A DNA stretch of 64,000 nt from Halorientalis marina. GTDB lineage: Archaea; Halobacteriota; Halobacteria; Halobacteriales; Haloarculaceae. The stretch lies in NCBI RefSeq assembly GCF_023028345.1, contig NZ_CP095487.1, positions 1,240,001 through 1,304,000 of the forward strand. The letters run 5' to 3'. Both the position numbers and the translations under genes were made by a program. The notes under the pieces are model-generated. The model ran no database searches. It saw nothing but the letters and a program-made list of their open reading frames with translations, and was not told the origin of the DNA. Below are positions 59,449 through 64,000 of the stretch, one piece after another. The first letter of the stretch is position 1. Each line of letters starts with the position of its first letter.

Positions 59449-60116
59449 CGCGGCGGTGGCCGGTGGCCGGCGTCGGACTGGCCCTGCTCTGGCTGTTCGT
59501 GCGCGGCGTGACGCTGACGCCGACGCGGATCGCGGCCGAACTCCTCACGGGACTCCTGCTCGGACTCCCGCTCGCGTACCTGCTCCGGCGGTTCTACCAG
59601 CCGGAGGTCGAACTCGGCGGGGTCGTCCGGGGGGTGCCGCCCGCGATGGCGTACGTTGCCCTGTTCCTGCGGGAACTGGCGACGGCGAACGTCGACGTCG
59701 CCTACCGCGTGCTGGCGCCGTCGATGCCGATCCGGCCGACCGTCGTGGAACTCCCGCTCCGCGTCGAGTCGGACCTGGCGATCACGACGATCGCGAACAG
59801 CATCACGCTCACACCGGGGACACTGACGATGGACTACGACGACGACACGAACACCTTCTACATCCACACGATAGCCGGAGGCGACCGCGATTCGGTCGTC
59901 GAGCCGATCCGCGCCTGGGAGGACTACGCCATCCGCATCTTCGGCGAGGACGCGGATCCGGGCGACCCCGCACCGCCGCGGCCGAGTACGCGTGCGTCGG
60001 CGGCCGACGACCAGGCCGACGGCACCACGGACGCCGACGACCAGGCCGACGGCACCACGGACGCCGACGACCAGGCCGACGGCGCGGACGGCACCGGAGG
60101 TGAGACGGATGGCTGA
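59445..60116 (+). CDS. mrpE: Mrp antiporter subunit E with repeat tail
   Basis: 223 aa, ATGA overlap with mrpD. Core ~1-150: two to three helices, then FLRELATANVDVAYRVLAP and LTPGTLTMDYDDDTNTFYIH, the MrpE family signature. The last ~50 residues are a tail with three copies of (A/D)ADDQADGTT, not part of the family core. Tail length could change by slippage of the DNA repeat. Confidence 0.93.
   Translation: MTRRWPVAGVGLALLWLFVRGVTLTPTRIAAELLTGLLLGLPLAYLLRRFYQPEVELGGVVRGVPPAMAYVALFLRELATANVDVAYRVLAPSMPIRPTVVELPLRVESDLAITTIANSITLTPGTLTMDYDDDTNTFYIHTIAGGDRDSVVEPIRAWEDYAIRIFGEDADPGDPAPPRPSTRASAADDQADGTTDADDQADGTTDADDQADGADGTGGETDG
60000..60089 (+). repeat. Three 30-bp tandem repeats in the mrpE tail
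   Basis: Units 60000-60029, 60030-60059 and 60060-60089; units 1 and 2 differ only in the first codon and unit 3 differs in its last two codons. Each encodes ten residues such as DADDQADGTT. In frame, at the C-terminal end just before the mrpF start. Confidence 0.9.
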
Positions 60117-60405
60117 GTCGACGGTGCCCGCGTTCCTCGAACTCGCGATCACCGCGGGACTGGTGATCGCGAGCGGGCTGACGCTGCTGGCCGGCTACCG
60201 GGTCGTCCGCGGGCCGACGACGCCGGATCGGGTCGTCGGGCTGGACACCATCGGGACGAACGTCGTCGCCATCGCCGTCCTCTACGCGCTGGCGACCGGC
60301 CGTGGCCTGTTCGTCACCGTCAGCCTCGTCCTCGCCATCATCGGCTTCATCAGCACCATCGCGGTCGCGCGCTACGTCACGGAGGGGGACATCATCGAAC
60401 CATGA
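60109..60405 (+). CDS. mrpF: Mrp antiporter subunit F
   Basis: 98 aa, three membrane helices; starts inside mrpE (8-bp overlap). Family stretch RVVRGPTTPDRVVGLDTIGTN (~31-51) and GFISTIAVARYVTEGDIIEP at the end. Small accessory subunit. Confidence 0.94.
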   Translation: MAESTVPAFLELAITAGLVIASGLTLLAGYRVVRGPTTPDRVVGLDTIGTNVVAIAVLYALATGRGLFVTVSLVLAIIGFISTIAVARYVTEGDIIEP

Positions 60406-60791
60406 TCGGGGACATCGCACTCGCCGCGAGCGGCGGCGGCCCGCCGGAGATCGGCTTCGTTCGTGCTGTCGTCGTAACCGCACTCGTCGTGGTGGGCAGT
60501 TTCTTCCTGCTCGTCGGGACCGTTGGCCTCCTGCGGCTGCCGGACGTGTACAACCGCCTGCACGCGACGAGTAAGGCGACGACGCTGGGCGCGGCTTCGA
60601 TGTTCCTCGCCGGGTTCGTCTACTTCGGCCCCGGTGGCAATGGCCTCACCTCGCTCGTCGGGATCGCCTTCCTGTTCCTGACGGCGCCGACCGGCGGGCA
60701 CGTCATCTCCCAGGCGGCGAAACGGATGGGCGTGGCCTTCTACGGCGAGGCGGAGTGGCCGGCGGACTCGAACACCTGGGACGACGATTGA
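60402..60791 (+). CDS. mrpG: Mrp antiporter subunit G
   Basis: 129 aa, ATGA overlap with mrpF. Three helices; signature GLLRLPDVYNRLHATSKATTLG (split at ~43-64) and FLFLTAPTGGHVISQAAKRMG. Completes the seven-gene A-B-C-D-E-F-G set. Final residues acidic. Confidence 0.95.
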   Translation: MIGDIALAASGGGPPEIGFVRAVVVTALVVVGSFFLLVGTVGLLRLPDVYNRLHATSKATTLGAASMFLAGFVYFGPGGNGLTSLVGIAFLFLTAPTGGHVISQAAKRMGVAFYGEAEWPADSNTWDDD

Positions 60792-60840
60792 GGCGTCCCG
60801 GGGCCGTCTCAGACGTTCTGCACCGATACTTGCCACGAGT

Positions 60841-60875
60841 CCATACGTTAATATGTTCGTATATTGTGAGTATGG
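60841..60875. promoter_or_regulatory. 35-bp nested dyad before the 7TM-BAT sensor gene
   Basis: CCATAC (60841-60846) pairs with GTATGG (60870-60875), and inside them AATAT (60850-60854) pairs with ATATT (60861-60865). The right part ATATT is about 27 nt before the ATG and could be the TATA box, so a protein bound to the dyad would control promoter access. The regulator could be the encoded HTH_10 protein itself. Confidence 0.55.
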
Positions 60876-60889
60876 GATGATTAACCGGT

Positions 60890-63115
60890 ATGATCCCGAC
60901 TGCGGCGTTTCACCTCACACTCCTCGTCCTCTCGGGGGTCACGACCCTCGGGTTGGCGGCGTACGCCTGGCCGCGACGGCACGAGCCGGGCGCACGACCG
61001 TTCGTCGGGCTGATGCTCGCCCTGACGGTCTGGACGGTCGGGTACGCCGCCGCGCTCGTCCAGCCTGACGAGTCGGCTCGCCTGTTCTGGGAGCGGGTGC
61101 AGTGGTTCGGTATTCCCTTCGTCTCCGTCTCTTTCCTCTGGTTCGGGCTCGCCTACACCGGGTACGACGACCTGCTCTCCCGGCGCCGGTTCGGCGCCCT
61201 GCTGGCCGTCCCCGTCGCGACGGTCGTGCTGGTCTGGACGAATCCGGTCCACGAACTGGTCTGGATAGAGACGGAACTGGTTCGGGCGGGCGGCCTCGTC
61301 CTCGCGGCCCAGCAGTTCGGCCCCTGGTACTGGTTCCACCTCGTCTACGCGTACACCCTGATCGCCGTCGGCTCGATCCTGCTCGTGCGGCTCGTGTTCG
61401 TCTCCGACTACCTCTATCTCGACCAGTCGGTCCTGTTGCTCGTCGGCGTCGTCATCCCCGTCGTCAGCAACGCCCTCTCGGTCGCGGCCCTCGGGCCGCT
61501 CCCGGGGATCGACCTCACGCCGTACGCGCTGACGGCCACGGGACTGACGTTCGGCTACGCGCTCTTTCGCTCCCGGCTGTTCGACCTGGTGCCCGCGACC
61601 CGCCACATCGGCCGCAACGTCGCGATCCGCGACCTGGAGGACGGCGTCGTCATCGTCGACGAGGGACGACAGATCGTCTACTGCAACGAGGCTGCCGAGG
61701 AACTGTTCGACACCGACGGGACCGAGATGCTCGGCGCGCCGCTGTCGACGTACCTCGACGAGCCCGTCGACTTCGACACCGAGGACGCGCTCGGCGAGGT
61801 CACCATCGACGACCGGACCTACGAGGTCAGGTCGTCGACCATCACCGACCCCACGGAGCGACGGATCGGCTATACGCTGGTCGTCACGGACATTACCGGG
61901 CGGAAGCGCCGGGAGGAGATGCTCCGCCGACAGCGGGACCGACTGCGAACGCTCGACTCCATCAATCACGTCATCCGGAGCGTCAACCAGGCGCTCGTCG
62001 GCGCGTCGACCCGCGACGAGGTGGAGGAGGCCGTCCTCAACCGCCTCGTCGACTCGGCCTTCTACGACGCGGTCTGTATCGGGTCCGGCACCGGTCCGAC
62101 CGACGAATTTACCTGCCGGACCGGCACCGGGGGGACCGTTCTGGAGGCTCCTGACGGCGGTGAGGACGCCATCGTCGCGGCGATGCGCGAGGCCGACGGG
62201 ATCACGGACCCCGACGGCGGCCCCACCTCGCTGACGGTGCCCGGCCGGGCCGAGAGCGAGGAATCGGGACGGTGGACGACGGTCCCGCTGGTCTACGAGC
62301 GGACTGTCTACGGTGTGCTGGTGGTGTTCTCGACGCGGCCGGACGCCTTCGGGGAGCGCGAACTCGAAGTCCTCGACGAACTGGGGGCGACCATCGGCCA
62401 CGCGATCAACGCCATCGAGAACCGCCATCTCCTGCTGTCGGACGCCGTCGTCGAGATGGAACTGGCCTGTACGGACGACGCCTCTGCGCTCGTCAGCACC
62501 TCGGCGGCCCTCGACTGCACCTTCGAACTGGAGGGGCTGGTCCCCATCGCGGACCACCGGCTGCTCGCGTACCTGGCGGTTTCGGGTGTCGACACGGCCG
62601 TCGCGTGCGAAGAACTGGCCGAGGCCGGGGCCGAGGACGCGCGGCCCGTCGACGACAGCGACACCATCGAGTGTACGCTCGAAGCCGGCTCCGTGTTCGT
62701 CCCGCTGGCCGAGTACGGCACCAACGTCAACGAGGCGACCGTCGAGAGCGGCCGGGCGGAGGTCGTCGTCGAGGTGGCACCGGACGCCGACGCCCGTGGG
62801 GTGGTCGACCGCGTCCAGGAGACGTATCCGGACACGACGATGCTCGCGAAGCGCGAACAGCGCCCCACCGACACCCCGGCCGAACTGACCGACGAGGCGC
62901 TCGCTGACCTCACCGACCGCCAGCAGGAGGTCCTCGAAGCCGCGTACCTCGGGGGCTACTTCAACTGGCCCCGGGACAGCACCGCCGAGGAGGTCGCCGA
63001 CTCGCTCGACATCGCCTCGGCGACGCTGCACGACCACCTCCGGAAAGCGCAGCGGAAGGTGCTTGACGAACTGCTGGCCGACGAGGCGGGCCAGCGGCGG
63101 CCCGGCGAGGGGTGA
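60890..63115 (+). CDS. 7TM-PAS-GAF-BAT/HTH_10 sensor-regulator
   Basis: 741 aa. Seven membrane helices in the first ~225 residues (histidine-kinase N-terminal 7TM type: LFWERVQWFGIPFVSVSFLW, WYWFHLVYAYTLIAVGSIL), PAS ~245-345 (VIVDEGRQIVYCNEAAEELF), GAF ~355-520, a bacterioopsin-activator-like domain ~520-670, and a C-terminal HTH_10 (LTDRQQEVLEAAYLGGYF, STAEEVADSLDIASATLHDHL). No kinase or ATPase domain, so it is a one-protein sensor and DNA-binding regulator at the membrane. Its place after mrpG and the dyad suggest it may regulate itself or ion homeostasis; targets unknown. Confidence 0.9.
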   Translation: MIPTAAFHLTLLVLSGVTTLGLAAYAWPRRHEPGARPFVGLMLALTVWTVGYAAALVQPDESARLFWERVQWFGIPFVSVSFLWFGLAYTGYDDLLSRRRFGALLAVPVATVVLVWTNPVHELVWIETELVRAGGLVLAAQQFGPWYWFHLVYAYTLIAVGSILLVRLVFVSDYLYLDQSVLLLVGVVIPVVSNALSVAALGPLPGIDLTPYALTATGLTFGYALFRSRLFDLVPATRHIGRNVAIRDLEDGVVIVDEGRQIVYCNEAAEELFDTDGTEMLGAPLSTYLDEPVDFDTEDALGEVTIDDRTYEVRSSTITDPTERRIGYTLVVTDITGRKRREEMLRRQRDRLRTLDSINHVIRSVNQALVGASTRDEVEEAVLNRLVDSAFYDAVCIGSGTGPTDEFTCRTGTGGTVLEAPDGGEDAIVAAMREADGITDPDGGPTSLTVPGRAESEESGRWTTVPLVYERTVYGVLVVFSTRPDAFGERELEVLDELGATIGHAINAIENRHLLLSDAVVEMELACTDDASALVSTSAALDCTFELEGLVPIADHRLLAYLAVSGVDTAVACEELAEAGAEDARPVDDSDTIECTLEAGSVFVPLAEYGTNVNEATVESGRAEVVVEVAPDADARGVVDRVQETYPDTTMLAKREQRPTDTPAELTDEALADLTDRQQEVLEAAYLGGYFNWPRDSTAEEVADSLDIASATLHDHLRKAQRKVLDELLADEAGQRRPGEG

Positions 63116-63133
63116 GTCGGGGCGACGCGTGGT

Positions 63134-63904
63134 TCAGTACGTCCCGCCGGAGTCGATGGCGATCTCCTGGCCCGTGATCTTCCGCCCGTACGGCCCGGCG
63201 AGGTAGGCCACCTGCTCGGCCACGTCCGCCGGGGGAATCATGAACTCCGGGAGGGCGAAGTCGTCGTCGCCGATGGACGCGGGTTCGGCGTTCTCCAGTT
63301 CGGCCATCGCGGCCTGTTTCTCGATGGCCTCGTCGATCCGGTCGCCAGCGACGGGGCCGGGCTGGACGCAGTTGACCGTCACGTCGTCGCGACCGAGTTC
63401 GTACGCGAGCGTCCGCGTCAGTCCGACCATCCCCATCTTCGAGGCGGCGTAGGGAGTGCGGTTCGGGTAGGGCCGTTTCCCGCCGATGGAGCCGATGTTG
63501 ACGACGCTGCCCTGGTCGCTCTCCCGGAGGTGCGCGCCGGCGTGTTTGACACAGCGCCACGCACCGATCAGGTTCACGTCGAGGACGTACTCCCAGTCGG
63601 TCTCCTCGATGCGGTCGTACGGCTGGACCGGCCCGGCGATGCCGGCGTTGTTGACGAGACAGTCGAGGCCGCCGAACTCCTCGACGGTGGCCTCGATGGC
63701 GGCTTCGACCGAGTCCTCGTCGGTCACGTCGGTCTCGACGGTCAGCGTCCGGTCCTCGTCGTCGATGATCTCGGCTGTCTCGTGGATGCCGTCGCTCCGG
63801 GCCGCCAGCGCGACGTTCGCGCCGTAGTCGGCGAGCGTGACGGCGATCTCGCGGCCGATGCCCTGGCTCGCACCCGTGACGAACGCGGTGGTGTTTTCGA
63901 GCAC
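63134..63904 (-). CDS. Short-chain dehydrogenase/reductase
   Basis: 256 aa. NAD(P) motif TGASQGIGREIA (~10-21), NNAG (~87), catalytic Ser in IGSIGGKR and YAASK (Tyr/Lys ~154-158), and a C-terminal GQEIAIDSGGTY. Acidic residue after beta2 is not evident (ARSDG), so NADP is possible. The loop between PGPV and the final helix is long (~45 residues). Substrate unknown. Confidence 0.9.
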   Translation of the reverse strand: MLENTTAFVTGASQGIGREIAVTLADYGANVALAARSDGIHETAEIIDDEDRTLTVETDVTDEDSVEAAIEATVEEFGGLDCLVNNAGIAGPVQPYDRIEETDWEYVLDVNLIGAWRCVKHAGAHLRESDQGSVVNIGSIGGKRPYPNRTPYAASKMGMVGLTRTLAYELGRDDVTVNCVQPGPVAGDRIDEAIEKQAAMAELENAEPASIGDDDFALPEFMIPPADVAEQVAYLAGPYGRKITGQEIAIDSGGTY

Positions 63905-63940
63905 GGCCAGTCACTCGCCCGCCCGGTAGAAGAACCTTGC

Positions 63941-64000
63941 TCAGCGGTCGGCCGCCAGTTCGTCGGCGACACGCTCCCCTAGACCGTACTTCTTGCCCTC
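63941..64000 (-). CDS. Unknown protein, C-terminal end (partial)
   Basis: The last 19 residues (EGKKYGLGERVADELAADR) and TGA of a gene that begins outside the window. Helical, charged; not enough to identify. It precedes the SDR gene on the same strand with a 36-bp spacer, so they may share a transcript. Confidence 0.5.
   Translation of the reverse strand, partial: EGKKYGLGERVADELAADR

Overview
This window is chromosomal DNA from a haloarchaeon (class Halobacteria). The evidence is very high GC, strongly acidic predicted proteins, archaeal-only genes (PAN, Nop10, aIF2-alpha, L44e, S27e, PAC2 chaperones, a PolB with intein, archaeal type IV pilins, a BAT/HTH_10 sensor) and many TATA-like boxes about 27 nt ahead of start codons, as expected for leaderless mRNAs. 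L44e and several small proteins look closest to Haloarcula-type sequences as I remember them, so a Haloarculaceae-like organism is my guess; the genus is not established.

Layout. 0-8 kb: housekeeping and metabolism (end of an aldo/keto reductase, RsmB/NOP-type RNA methylase, a PAC2 chaperone, a thiolase with both catalytic cysteines changed to serine, a PLP aminotransferase, a UbiA prenyltransferase). 8.1-11.4 kb: an accessory patch of lower GC with unknown genes, a secreted twin-Arg protein, a winged-helix membrane protein and a second secreted protein. 11.5-16.2 kb: single-repeat lycopene cyclase-domain protein, Obg/YchF-type GTPase, bactofilin-like protein, PAN ATPase. 16.3-22.3 kb: small wHTH regulator, then mre11-rad50 with companions. 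22.4-26.5 kb: DNA polymerase B carrying a 410-aa LAGLIDADG intein. 26.9-31.6 kb: sufC-sufB-sufD, a ferritin-like gene and a DtxR-family regulator, with a DtxR-type palindrome just before sufC.

31.6-44.5 kb: a low-GC PD-(D/E)XK nuclease whose stop codon runs into an intron-containing tRNA-Gln; a run of single genes including DUF502, GNAT, HD-domain, LysE-type exporter, a threonine-synthase-like protein without the PLP lysine, an amine oxidase-like FAD enzyme, phosphoesterase, J-domain and CNNM/CBS proteins; then the conserved translation cluster L44e-S27e-aIF2-alpha-Nop10-PAC2 on the minus strand. 44.5-53 kb: cell-surface glycan genes (DUF2298 'YYY' protein, GT2 transferase, GtrA), initiator tRNA followed by repeated copies of its own 3' end, hpt, and a large multispanning membrane protein. 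52.9-54.1 kb: two tandem pilin genes. 54.4-60.8 kb: a complete mrpABCDEFG cation/proton antiporter operon with every junction overlapping. 60.9-63.1 kb: a 7TM-PAS-GAF-BAT sensor/regulator behind a large dyad; the window ends with an SDR and a partial gene.

Most notable signals: (i) an array of four hairpins at 44.51-44.64 kb, all with 11-nt loops of the form GACC...G(G/A)A and with compensating stem changes between two 70-bp copies, plus a similar hairpin near the initiator tRNA; (ii) the repeated initiator-tRNA 3' ends, each set among strong inverted repeats; (iii) two enzymes with their hallmark catalytic residues replaced; (iv) two cases where a TATA box appears to place a leaderless 10-12 codon mini-ORF ahead of, and overlapping, the real gene.
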